Assembly: GCA_016946835.1 (NCBI GenBank)
Contig: JACVTC010000114.1
Span: 199,501-263,500, forward strand
Source: Neocallimastix lanati (nom. inval.)
Lineage: Eukaryota > Neocallimastigomycota > Neocallimastigomycetes > Neocallimastigales > Neocallimastigaceae
Direction of reading: 5' to 3'
DNA length: 64,000 nt
In this document: piece after piece, positions 51,774 through 64,000 of the stretch
Position numbering within the stretch: position 1 is the first letter of the stretch
Layout of the letters: every line of letters starts with the position of its first letter
Translations under genes and position numbers: made by a program
Notes under the pieces: model-generated
Database searches by the model: none
What the model was told of the DNA's origin: nothing
The model's input: only the letters and a program-made list of their open reading frames with translations

Positions 51774-51785
51774 ATGTATATATAA
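51774..51785 (+). promoter_or_regulatory. Candidate three-codon upstream ORF before the bZIP gene
   Basis: ATG-TAT-ATA-TAA lies 217 bp before the bZIP ATG, with no other ATG in between. Further upstream are short ORFs at 51418-51444 (8 codons plus stop) and 51183-51215 (10 codons plus stop). GCN4/CPC1/ATF4 genes are known to be translationally controlled by short upstream ORFs. Whether these lie in the transcript is unknown, and ATG-stop pairs are common by chance in such DNA. Confidence 0.25.
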
Positions 51786-52002
51786 ATATCTACTATTTAG
51801 AAGAATTGAAAAAATATATATAAATATATATATTTTTAGAAATTTAAAAATAAAATAAAAGAAACTACATCAAAGTTTAGAAAGAATTGATAAAATTATA
51901 TTAACAATTATAGATATTTCATTTTTATTAAATTATTTAAAGTAATTTTTTTTTTTTATTTTTTTTAAAAAAAATTAAGAATAAAAATACATAAATTAAA
52001 AG

Positions 52003-53427
52003 ATGAGTAATAAAAGTTTTCAAAATTTTGGTACTGCTTCTGCACCTCAAACACAGGTTTATCCTGATGGTACTGTAAGAATTATTCAAAATAATAATCC
52101 AATGGCTCAAGATACAAAATGGATAACTGCCACAGCTATAAATCAACAACAGCCCCAAGAACAACATCCACGTCCTCATCCACAAATTATTCAATCCAAT
52201 AAAGTTCAATCACAAGCTATTTATTATTCACAAGGTCAAAATCAAGGACAAGGTCAACCACTTATTGTAAAGCAATCCTCTATTGGAGGAAATGTCATGA
52301 CTACACCAACAATGTCTTATAATTCTACTATTTATACAGCTCAAGGACAAGGACAAGGTCAAACTCAGACTATTCCATTATATTCAACTTCTTCAATGAA
52401 TATTCAAGTAGCAAATACACCAGCAAGTACTTTGAATTCTGTATCTAGAAAAGGAAATAATAATGGAGCTTCAACTGTTATGATGACTCAAAGCAATGGA
52501 ACTAATGTAATGAATGATATTTCCTCTTCTTATAATGTAGCTCAACCCATTCAAGCCCAAGAATCAAAAAGCTATTCAAATCCAATTTTTGTTATTCCAT
52601 CTCCTTCTACTCCAACTCCTCAAATTAGTTATACAACTTCTTCAACTACTCATTCTAATCCTACCATTGTACAAATTCAGCAAACTCCACCACAAACTAC
52701 TTTACAACAATCTACTAATACTTCCCAATATATCATTGCTCAAAAAGCAAGTGGTCAAATAGGTATGCCTTCTACTCAGCAAGTTATCCTTCAGGCACCT
52801 CCTACTCCTTATGGTACAAGTCCAACATCAGCTCAAGTTCAAGTATTAACTCAAAATGGTAATAATACAATTATATCACCAACTCAAATTCAATATCAAT
52901 ATAGTGTTACGCCACCCTTAAATAATGAAAAGGAAGTTCCAATTAAACAAGAAAATAAAGTATCTCCAGAAATGACTATTATGAATACAACTGAAGTAGA
53001 AACTAGTATGGCAAATACACAAGAAAATAGTGATACTCAAGCTTTTTCATCAAGTCTTATATCAAATCCAGGACGTCTCTTCAATAAAATTTCTATTTCT
53101 TCTCCAACATCTAACAGTATGTACTCTGTAGATTCCAGTTCTTTGTCACAAAATCAAAATCAAAATCAAAACCAAAACCAAGAAAAAAATGATACCATTA
53201 TGACAAAAGAAAATTTATCCCCTGCTGGCGGGGATAAGGTTAAATTAGAAAATAAAAGTATAATCTCTCAAAATGATAATAGTAATACTAATACTAATAT
53301 GGATATTAGTACTGGTATCACTGTTAAAGAGGAACAATACAATTCAATGGATATTTCTTCTGTTGATCCAAATTCTTCAAAAGATTCAGGAAATTCAATG
53401 AATATTGATACCATGAATTCAAAGACA

Positions 53428-53460
<33 letters not shown>

Positions 53461-54456
53461 CTTAATGGCATTGCGGTTATGACATCAACATCCACTCCAT
53501 TAAATCCAGCTACAATGATAACTCAAAATATATCAAATTCACAAAGTATGATACAAACGTCTTCTGCTGCTGGGACAACACAAAACATTAATATGATTCA
53601 AGGTATTCAAGGAGTAAATACTAATATTGGAAATGGTGTTAATAAAGTAAATGGTATTAATGTTATTAATGGAATGAATGGTATAAATAATGTAAGCTAC
53701 ATTAATACAGTGAATGGTATAAATGCTAACCAACAAAATGTTAATGTAAATGGTATGAATACTATTCAAAGTGTTCAAGTAGCTACTGCTATACCACAAA
53801 CAATTAATACTATGAATAATATGAATATAATGAATAATAATAATGGAAATATTATTAATATTACTCCTAATCAATCAACCGCTGTTCCAATTAATGCTAA
53901 CAATTCCATAAATCTTTACTATAATCAAGGTCAAAATATAATGAATGTTAATCCTAATACTACTACGATTAGTTATGCCAATCCAAATATAATGAAAAAT
54001 AATATTAATAAAGGTTCTAATGTATATAATACTCGTATAAAAAATTCTCACATTGTTGATCCTGACGTTCCACTTGAAGTTTTAATTAAAAGAAGAAAGA
54101 ATACAGAAGCTGCAAGAAGATCAAGACTTAGAAAAGCTGAAAGAATTCAAGTTTTAACTGAAATAGTTCATAATTTAGAAGAAAAGAATAAAGAATATAC
54201 ACTTAAAATAGCAGAACTTCAGGGAGAACAAGCTAATTGGTTAAAGAAGGAAGAAGAATATACTACAACAATTAAACAACTTCAAGAAAGACTTAATGGT
54301 AATACTAGTTCAAGTAAAACAGATGAAAATGATATTAATATTTCAACACAAACTACTACTACTGCTACTACAACAACCACTACTACTGATGTAGAAACTA
54401 CAAAAGCTGAATCCACTAGTAATCTATCTACAAAAGATTCAACTTTAGAAAATTAA
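52003..54456 (+). CDS. GCN4/CPC1-like bZIP transcription factor, 817 residues
   Basis: This is one uninterrupted exon. The bZIP domain is near the C-terminus. The basic region KRRKNTEAARRSRLRK spans 696-711, with the invariant N700-x2-A703-A704-x2-S707-R708. The zipper has L718, L725, Y732 and L739. V722 and N729 correspond to the core Val and the Asn that enforces dimer pairing in yeast GCN4; Tyr replaces the third Leu. Residues 1-690 are a long low-complexity Q/N/S/T-rich region, with (NQ)n at about 382-393, an Asn run at about 475-485, and a Gly-Asn-Ile/Met/Val repeat at about 544-585. A Thr-rich stretch lies at about 780-797. GCN4-type factors bind TGASTCA and activate amino-acid biosynthesis genes; GCN4 itself is 281 residues, so this one has a greatly enlarged activation region. 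It lies alone between a desert and a pseudogene region. The ATG at 52003 follows an ATG-free 217-bp leader. Confidence 0.93.
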
Positions 54457-56478
<2,022 letters not shown>

Positions 56479-56481
56479 TTT

Positions 56482-57141
56482 ATTTTTGAAAACATTTATA
56501 ATTTATATATTCAATTTCTTCATCATTTTCTTCTTCATAGCCAATCCAAAATTGACGATGCTGTTCTTCAATATCAAAGTATATAATATCAAAATAAGAG
56601 GGTTTTTGTTGATATTGATCACTACGTAAATCTCATAGGGATAATGAACTTTCTTCTCCATAATAAATAGTAGTGTAAATAAAATAATAATCTGTACTAT
56701 TAGCAAAATTAATTTCACTTGGTAGATCATTCATAAGTCATGCTGGTAGATGAAGATCAAGTTTTTCTAAGGCTTCTGATTCAGGTAAATCATAAAAAAG
56801 TTCACCAGTTTTTATAGACCAAATACTAAACATATTTCTTTCTGGTCCATTAGTGAGTAATAGATGATTATTTATTATTAATGTGAAAGGATATTGAAGG
56901 GGAGGAGGTATGAATTCTATATTAATAATGGATTCATCTAGTTCCAATAGTTCTCTAAAGGTTATTATATTTTTTCATTTTGTTCCTAATTATGATTATG
57001 AGCATCATCATTATCAGTTATGTTATCATTTGCTATTACTTGGATTAGGTATAATCTTTTTATTATAATATATTAAAGAATAAAAGAAAAAAAAAAAAAA
57101 AAAAAGAAATATTTAAATTATAAATTATTATTATTATTACT

Positions 57142-57173
<32 letters not shown>

Positions 57174-57727
57174 TAAATATATATATATGATTTATTGCAA
57201 AAAAAAAAAAAGAATAAATATATTTTAAATTATTAAAACTTACAGATGAATAATCATCATTGTCTCCAAAAAATAACTATGGATTATTATCATTTCTAAT
57301 ATTTAATTAATGTTTGATATATTTATACATTTATCTTTTGAAATATCATATAATAAATAGATTCAGAAGGGCAAATATAATATTGTCATTCCATAGAACT
57401 ACATTACTGTAATTTTCTTCTTTATTTGGATTAATAAATAGTTTTAGAATTTTTTATGAGGTGATAAGATCACCTGTATTAATATTCTATACCATAATTA
57501 ATCCTTTATTATTGGTTGTTACTATTCTATCCTTATGAATATTTATAAAAATAATAAGATATTTTATAAAAAAAAAAAAAAAAAATTTAAAATGAAATTT
57601 AATTAATAAAATATAAATAATAAAATTTTTATTTATTTTAAAATTTTACCTTATTATATATTTGATGAAAATATGATAGTTAATTTTTTTACTCCTTAAA
57701 ATAAATAATAATAACAATAACAATAAC

Positions 57728-57769
<42 letters not shown>

Positions 57770-58722
57770 AATAAATAAGATCAGCAGTTTTGTATATATA
57801 TATATTATATATAAATTTTAAATTTTGAATAATTTGGAATTATCAGAAATTGAAAAAAAAAATAAAAAAATAAAAAAAATAAAAATAAAAAACGAAAAAA
57901 GGTATTAAATATTAGATTTACATAGAGAATATAAAAAATTAAATCTTTTTTAGATAGAAAAGTTTCTAATATCCCAAACAATGATTTCTGAATTTAAATC
58001 AAATAAAATAATATAATTTTTACAATTAGAAAAGTACAATACCAATATTTTCATTATTCCTTTTAAACGAAGCACAATAGCGTTGGATTTTAAGATTATA
58101 TACTTGAGTTTCTCAAAAATTACAAATCTTAAATAAAATTATAACCACAAATGGTAACAGTATAAGGTTCAAATCTTTCATACAGATATATCATTAAATA
58201 TTTATTCCTTGTTTTTTCTAATGAATGAAATTGTGATAATATATTTATTAATGGAAGTTTTGATGAATATGATGAAAAAACGAGTGCTTATTATTAGATG
58301 ATAATAAAGAATTTGATAATTCAATAAATGAGAAGGCTGAATTTTCAATAGTTTATGTGATAGAGGAATCTAAAATTTCTGTTGAAGATAAACCTAAGAA
58401 AATATGGATATTGTTATATCATTTTTTTTACGAAATTGAAGTTGATGAAGATGACATGTTATAATAATTATAATAATATTTATTTTTTTTTTTTGCTATA
58501 TAATTTTTTGACTTACTAGAAGAATTTTTTGAAGAGAATAATGAGGAACAAGATTAACGTGACCATTTTTCAATAATGTGGTTTTATTCTTCTTAAAATG
58601 AGGATTAGTACTTTTAGAATTTGGATATGGGAAAGGATAATATGATGAGGACGGAGAAAATGATGATGATTTAAATGTATAGGGACTAATATTTAAATAT
58701 GTATTATTAAAAAAACGACTAT

Positions 58723-58756
<34 letters not shown>

Positions 58757-58775
58757 CTTTGCCCAATCGAAAAGA
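56482..58775 (-). pseudogene. WD40-repeat protein pseudogene
   Basis: Minus-strand segments read as WD40 repeats: IIVWDIRNF (about 57960-57935), RIVTTNNKGLIMV-stop-NINTGDL (about 57520-57460), NMFSIWSIKTGELFYDLP (about 56845-56785) and ESSLSL-stop-DLRSD (about 56660-56620), ending RQFWIGYEEENDEEIEYINY. An N-terminal Ser-rich part (SPYTFKSSSFSPSSSYYPF at about 58670) precedes a consensus GTAAGT donor near 58510, and another GTAAGT donor is at 57247. Stops fall where Trp or Gln is expected, and several frameshifts occur, one beside a 31-base A run (58754-58724 on the plus strand as T). The intron boundaries survive, so it is a decayed gene rather than a processed copy. WD40 proteins are scaffolds; the parent cannot be named. 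Confidence 0.7.
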
Positions 58776-58929
58776 CTGATGATGTGAGGTAAAATAATAT
58801 TTCCAATTTTGAATATTAAAATTCAAAAGATAAATTTCTTTCCATTGTACTTCATATACTTGATAAGATTTATTATTAGTTTATCTAACCCAAATAGTTC
58901 ATACAAAGAGGTCTCTATATTAGTTGTTC

Positions 58930-59165
58930 ACTATTTTCCTCACTTCAAAGAAAAATTAGGAACTGGAGAAGCAGTCCAAGAAAAAGCGTACTTGAAAATT
59001 CTCAGAAATAATATGCATGTCAGAAGCGCCAATGCTGAACACTCAGTAAGGCCATCCAGCAGGGACAATATCCGCATAGGCGAAAGCATAGAGAAATGTT
59101 GTGACATGACTACTTCAATATTTCCATACCCTTGAGGGGGCTGAAAATAAGGGCGATACCCACCA
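58930..59165. other. GC-richer island of unknown origin
   Basis: About 230 bp of near-balanced base composition inside A/T DNA. Both strands have an open frame: plus ends VHYFPHFKEKLGTGEAVQEK then RSANAEHSVRPSSRDNIRIG; minus runs GYGNIEVVMSQHFSMLSPMR then ILSLLDGLTECSALALLTCI. Neither frame is recognised. It does not match the other islands in the window by eye. It is probably a mobile-element remnant; transferred DNA is possible. Confidence 0.4.
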
Positions 59166-59234
59166 GAAATAAAATAAAATAAAATAAAAAAAAAAAAAAA
59201 AGTATCATTTGTTAATACAGCTATGATAAATAAT

Positions 59235-59685
59235 TTAAATATTCTATTTATTGTAAACCTTATCCTTCCTATAGTAATGGTAATGATAATGATGGTGCTA
59301 AAATAATATCGATTTATCATAGTTTAAATGACAGAATAAATATTAATGGAAATGTCAATGCTGCTTGAAATATCAAAAATAATAATGGAATTAATAAAAA
59401 TAACAAAATAATAATAATAACAATAATAATATTTAGAGAAACAGTTAACTCCTAATAAGAATAATAATAAGAATAACTGTAACAATAATAATAATGTTAA
59501 TAATAATGTTAAAAATATAGAAATAAAGATAATGATGACAATAATAATACAATAATTCTAATGGTAATAATAGATATAATAAAAATAAAAGCCATAACAT
59601 TAGTTACAATAGAAATAATAATAGAAATAGATATATTAATCAAAATAGTAATATTAATACAACACCAAATATTAGTTTAGCTTAG
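59235..59685 (+). pseudogene. Asn-rich decayed coding region
   Basis: The plus strand reads IYCKPYPSYSNGNDNDGAKI, then SLNDRININGNVNAA-stop-NIKNNNGIN, then frame-shifted Asn tracts, then GNNRYNKNKSHNISYNRNNN and INQNSNINTTPNISLA with TAG. AAT/AAC mixtures and non-repetitive segments suggest a former protein with Asn repeats. TGA replaces a codon, and at least two frameshifts lie within AAT repeats. No domain is seen. Confidence 0.4.
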
Positions 59686-59689
59686 AAAA

Positions 59690-59764
59690 AAAAAAATTTT
59701 TTTTCTCTTTTCAATTTCAATGTATTGCATTTTTGAAAAAAATAAAAAAATTTTTTTTATAATT

Positions 59765-59804
<40 letters not shown>

Positions 59805-60493
59805 TATTATTATTATTATAATTATTATTTTAATAATATTAATAAAATGAAAATATCAAAATTTAAAAAATTAATAATTTAAAATATATATATTAACAAT
59901 TAAAATATAAGAAATAAAAATCAATAAAATTAAAACTTTATAGAATTAATACTGTTTTAATTCTTTATTATTATTATTATTATGTCAGAGAAAAAATGAA
60001 TAAAAAAAAATTATTCTATTATAATTTTAAGGTTTATTAAACATTAATATATAATATAGATGAATAATAATAAAATATACGTATATATAAAATAAAGTTC
60101 ATATAATGAAAACTTTAAAAAAAATTAAATTATTATAGTTTAAATAATGGTAAAATTGGAGTCATTTCTATGAAAAATAAATAAATAAATAAATATATAT
60201 ATATATGTAAATACAGAGAAAAGAAAAAAAAAAAAAACTTTTAAAATTTTTAAATAAGATAGTTTGTTTATTAATATTTTTCAAAAGTTTAAAAAAAAGT
60301 AATAAAATAAAAATAACTAAATAAATATAATAAAAATAATATCATAAAATTCAATTTTTATTGTGAATGATGAATGATTTGACTTTATTTTTCTTTTCTT
60401 TTTGTACCAGTTAGTATTTAACAATAATTAGAATTAATAGTTATAAAAAGTTTTATTATTTGTCAAATAAATACATAATTGATCTTTTTTAAG

Positions 60494-60528
<35 letters not shown>

Positions 60529-60825
60529 GATAATTGTTAAAATTTTCATATTAACTTGTAAATTAAATTAAATTTGTACTAATGTAATAAATTTAATCAG
60601 ATAACAATTTAACATTTTTTTTTTTTTTTTTTTAATGGCTGCAATTAATATGAACTTCAATCTTTATTTTTGAAGATTACTTTTTATTTCATGTTACTAT
60701 TTTAAATATTATTATGTTCAAATTATACAAATAATATTTATTTTTTTTTTTTTATTAATTTCGTGTTTTTTTTTTTTTTCTTTATAATTTATAAAATATT
60801 ATTGTAATTAATAATTGAATAAATG
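59690..60825. other. A/T-rich spacer
   Basis: A TTA/ATT repeat at about 59766-59830, AT run at 60498-60523 and T tracts. No gene is supported. Confidence 0.75.
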
Positions 60826-61420
60826 AATAAAGTGCATAAATAAATTCAGAAAAAAGTTTATATGCAATGAACCTTATTTCCTTATGAATTAGGGTTTGAA
60901 TTGACTATCTGAAAGAAATTATGATCTTCTCCATCAGAGGCATTGGCTCTGCTAGCCTGTCTTACTGTATTTTCAGCGATGATGATCCTGATTAGTTTAC
61001 GCTTATATACCGTCGGAATAGTAACCCATGTCGAGTACTAGCCCGAGGCATAGTTTCTATAAAGAGAGTCGCAGATCGCACCAAGAAAGGCGTTTTTGAA
61101 TAATCACCAAAAATATTTTAGTTCGTAAACAAAACAATCCCATTCCTTTTTATGATTTAAATCAATAATGTCTGCATTTTTTCCACCAAGAAGGAAGTTA
61201 TATAATCGGTATCATGTCAATCACATATAAATTTATACACTCACTATTCAGAAAATTACTAAAATTAACACGATTATCACCAATTGAACTATTCACTGTA
61301 TTATTAGTAACGATTCTATTATTCTTACTATCACTAATATTAATATTTCTATTTTCACTATCATTAATTCAACTATCATTAACAATATTATTTCTATTGT
61401 TATTATTGGTTATTATTGAT
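60826..61420 (-). mobile_element. LINE remnant C (3' end, 5'-truncated)
   Basis: The 60826-61280 part aligns with 22005-22480 in the same orientation. Minus-strand pieces read NFLLGGKNADIIDLNHKKEW then DCFVYELKYFW, corresponding to YNFLLGKRDENIIDLNYKKG in remnant B and FLLGGTLALNELHF in LINE A. Several stops and a frameshift are present. The 5' side runs into Asn/Ser-rich low-complexity sequence (61290-61420), which the plus strand reads as a Leu-rich ORF; that ORF is not supported. Confidence 0.75.
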
Positions 61421-61881
61421 AGTTTAACATCATTTTACTTAATGATGCTAATAATAATAAAAAAAAAAAAGAAAAAAAGAGAGATAATAAAATGGTATGA
61501 TTTAAATTAAATAAGGTGTTATTTACTTTTTTTTTAACATTGAAATCTAATAGCCTAATAGTCTTATTATATATTTAAATAAATAAATATATAATAATAA
61601 AAGACAATAATAAAATATAATATGTTTTGATTATTTTTCATATTAATTATATTGCCATATCTAAGTCAAAATTACAATTTTTATATTTAATAGTTTTTTA
61701 ATTTTTTTTTTTTTTTTTTTATTTATTTATTTATTTTTATTTATTTATTTATTTATATTTTTTATTTTCTATATTTTATTTTTTTTTTTTTTATTTTATT
61801 TTTTTTATTTTTTATTTTATTTTTAATTGTATTATATATATTCTATAATATTAAATATATTTTATTATTTTAATAATATGA

Positions 61882-61916
<35 letters not shown>

Positions 61917-62131
61917 ATATAATATGTCTATATCGTTTTAATATTTATTATTTTTTATTATTATTATTTTAGTATAATAAATTAATAAAATAATTAATTA
62001 TAATATAATAATTTTATAGTATATTTTTTATAGTATATTTTATATAGTATATTTTTTATAGTATATTTTTTATTTTATAAATATATATATATATATATTT
62101 TTATTTTTTTATTTTTACTTTTTCATTTAAT
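61421..62131. other. Spacer with microsatellites and a 14-bp tandem
   Basis: ATTT and TTTTA tracts (61700-61830), (TTA)n (61880-61915) and four imperfect copies of ATAGTATATTTTTT at about 62017-62072, just downstream of the glycosyltransferase-like gene's stop. Confidence 0.75.
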
Positions 62132-63540
62132 CTATGAAAATTGGTTATCAAATTTCTTATTACTTGGCTTCTTCTTCTTTCTAGCAGCAATTTCGATTCT
62201 TCTTTGTTTATTTCTTAAATTAGCTCTTTCTTCTTTAGTCTTCATTTTACAATATGGAAGTTCATCGATATGGAAAATAGATTGGATATTTTCATTACCA
62301 TAACCTAATAATGTTTTCCAGTAGTAAGAATTTTCTTGTCGCTGATATATGGAAAATTCTTTATTTCTTTTTTTCATAATTTTCCTACGTACAGTGGAAA
62401 GATTATTTAATTTAGTTACTAAATTCTTCCAATTAGAGAAATAAGTTACATACGGTGCAATGTATGGATCAAAACATTCGTAAATCATAGACATTTGATC
62501 TTTTCTAAGGTCAAGATATCTATTAAAATTTGACATTTCAATTTTATTTGAGTATTTACTATGAAGTTCTTGAAGAAATTCTCTAGTAGGAACAAATATC
62601 ATAACACCATTACAAATATTTTCCATAAGTGAATTTGGTGCTGGTGTATATGGTAAATGAACAATAGCTTTGTATTTTGAAAGTACTTTTGGACCTCCAT
62701 ATTCAAAATCAAGTATTTCATATTTAATACCATACTTTTGGAATGCATCAATAAGTAATTTTTCTTGGAAGTAACGATTAAATACAGCTACTGTTTGATT
62801 AGTGTTTGGATTTGATTCAGTAAGAATTTGAACATAAGAATTTTTAATATTTGGAGAAAAAGGTGATGCTTGTATATTAACATATTTTGTAATATCTAAT
62901 CCACGTTCACAAGCGTCATATAGATAAGCTCTATATGGCACAACTACCGTAACTTTTTCTGTACTAAGTGCTTTTCTTAATAAGTTTGTAAAGTTTTTTT
63001 TGTCATCTTCTGGTACAAAATCATCAAATCTATTATATATATATATAACATATTATATTATTTTTTTAAAAAAAAAAAAATCAATATATATATTTCTTAA
63101 TTTTCTTAATTTTAAATTATAGATTTTTATAGTAATAAAATTTTAAATATATATATATATTATATTTACGGTCTTGTTAAATGTAATATAATTTTAGCTT
63201 TACAATTAGCTTTAATAAATGGTCTTGCTTCGTATAATATATCTGAAAATATTAAAAAGTCATAACTATTACACATTTCTTCAACCTTAGCATTACAGTT
63301 TTTGTTTCCATTTTCACATATCTTAATATTTTTCTGTTTAAATATGAAGTATATATATTTTTTTAATATTAAAAAAATATTATTCTTTTATAATTTAAAT
63401 ATTTTTTTATTTGCTATTTTTAATAATAAATTCCTTAATACTTGTATTTAAATATCATTATTTATTTTACTATTTATATCACGTGTATTTTTATTTATTT
63501 TATTTTTACTTTCTATTTTATTTTTTTTATTACTACTTTC

Positions 63541-63609
<69 letters not shown>

Positions 63610-63957
63610 GTTTTTCCATTAATTAAATTAATTAAATATATAAATGAAAAATTAAATATTTACATCCATTCTTTCAACTTGTGTTAAAGTAAATTTGAAA
63701 TTACGAGCATATTCTTTTATTTCAGTTTTTGGATTAATTTGAGTAGCAAAATGGAAAACATTTTTTCTTTTTTTCATTTTTGGAGTGAAATTAAGTTCTC
63801 TTTTTGGTCCATACAAATTTAAATTAATATCAGGTTTGAATTTTTCAGGTTCCTTCTTTTTTACTGAAAGCTTTGAAAAAAGCTTACATATAATAAATAA
63901 AGATATAACATATATTATTAATCTTTTAAATTTACTGGTATATACCATACGTGCCAT
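62132..63957 (-). CDS. Type II membrane protein, probable fungal Golgi glycosyltransferase
   Basis: Exons are 63957-63664, 63333-63170 and 63029-62132. Phases match and give 451 residues. A short basic cytosolic tail (KFKR) precedes one hydrophobic anchor at about 13-27 (LIIYVISLFIICKLF) and a Lys/Pro-rich stem, the layout of Golgi glycosyltransferases. The lumenal part shows an alternating alpha/beta pattern: YDFLIFSDILYEARPF, KIILHLTRPFDDFVP, KVTVVVPYRAYLYDACERGL, then YKAIVHLPYTPAPNSLMENI and GVMIFVPTREFLQEL. The last block resembles the nucleotide-sugar side of GT-B fungal glycosyltransferase-like proteins, where an HLPYxPxxxSxxEN segment precedes GVxxFVPTxxF. This is from family memory, and no donor or acceptor can be named. 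The C-terminus is Lys/Arg-rich. The ATG at 63957 is chosen because the anchor follows directly; a second ATG lies at codon 4. Confidence 0.75.
63538..63609. repeat. (TTA)n tract inside intron 1 of the glycosyltransferase-like gene
   Basis: About 23 TTA units within the 330-bp intron between 63663 and 63334. It shows that microsatellites are tolerated in introns here. Confidence 0.9.
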
Positions 63958-64000
63958 CCTGTATATTCATTTAACAACAAAAATGAAGGAATATGAAAAA

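Noticed and set aside
53268-53874. Minus-strand ORFs inside the bZIP gene
   Set aside because: Antisense shadows of Asn/Thr-rich codons; the plus frame carries the bZIP domain.
58260-58461. Plus-strand reading ending KIWILLYHFFYEIEVDEDDM, faintly like an eIF5-type W2 domain
   Set aside because: The minus strand here gives a Ser-rich stretch consistent with the WD40 pseudogene, with flanking splice sites; the W2 resemblance is too short to defend.
56482-58775. Reassigned stop codons (TGA as Trp, TAA/TAG as Gln)
   Set aside because: The intact SDR, PQ-loop, penta-EF-hand, bZIP and glycosyltransferase-like genes use TGG and CAA normally and end cleanly at stops, and the WD40 region also has frameshifts, so decay is simpler.
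61214-61510. 98-aa Leu-rich plus ORF resembling a membrane protein
   Set aside because: Antisense of LINE remnant C and its Asn/Ser-rich 5' flank; the minus strand aligns with the other LINE copies.

Overview
The window looks like nuclear DNA of an extremely A+T-rich, intron-rich fungus. The best fit is an anaerobic gut fungus (Neocallimastigomycota). Spacer DNA is almost pure A/T, with long homopolymers and AT microsatellites. Real exons stand out as patches of moderate GC bounded by GTAAGT/GTATGT-like donors and TAG/CAG acceptors. The bZIP gene has a GCN4/CPC1-type basic region, and an SDR resembles yeast Irc24-type enzymes. Species assignment is inference; no rRNA or tRNA gene was recognised.

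Layout. 0-5.5 kb: a coiled-coil gene cut by the left edge, a tiny four-exon prefoldin-like (ASDURF-like) gene and a six-exon PQ-loop membrane protein. 5.9-11.2 kb: repeats (one arm of an inverted repeat pair, a 60-bp perfect palindrome, copy 1 of a ~450-bp GC-richer family, an 86-bp exact tandem duplication) and a 29-residue Lys-rich ORF. 11.8-13.4 kb: a five-exon gene of unknown function. 14-19 kb: the second inverted-repeat arm, orphan exons, gag-like debris and a 5'-truncated LINE. 19.6-21.1 kb: a seven-exon penta-EF-hand protein. 22-23.3 kb: a second LINE remnant. 24-25.1 kb: a three-exon short-chain dehydrogenase. 25.5-30.7 kb: a heptanucleotide array, Asn/Thr-rich coding-like pieces and a possible LINE scrap. 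31-34 kb: a decayed Ty3/gypsy gag-pol followed by an opposite-strand Ty1/copia RT fragment. 35-52 kb: a gene desert with one GC-richer repeat copy and a large AT satellite. 52-54.5 kb: a single-exon GCN4-like bZIP gene. 56.2-59.7 kb: a (TTA)n tract, a WD40 pseudogene, a GC-richer island and an Asn-rich pseudogene. 60.8-61.4 kb: a third LINE end. 62.1-64 kb: a three-exon type II membrane protein, probably a glycosyltransferase.

The intact genes are ordinary housekeeping or regulatory genes scattered between decayed retroelements, and no operon-like or pathway cluster is visible. The decayed elements share one signature: many in-frame stops sit where Gln, Trp or Arg is expected, as C-to-T/G-to-A decay would produce. 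The intact genes use ordinary TGG and CAA codons. Exon coordinates for the spliced genes were worked out by hand from frame continuity and splice consensus, not from transcripts.
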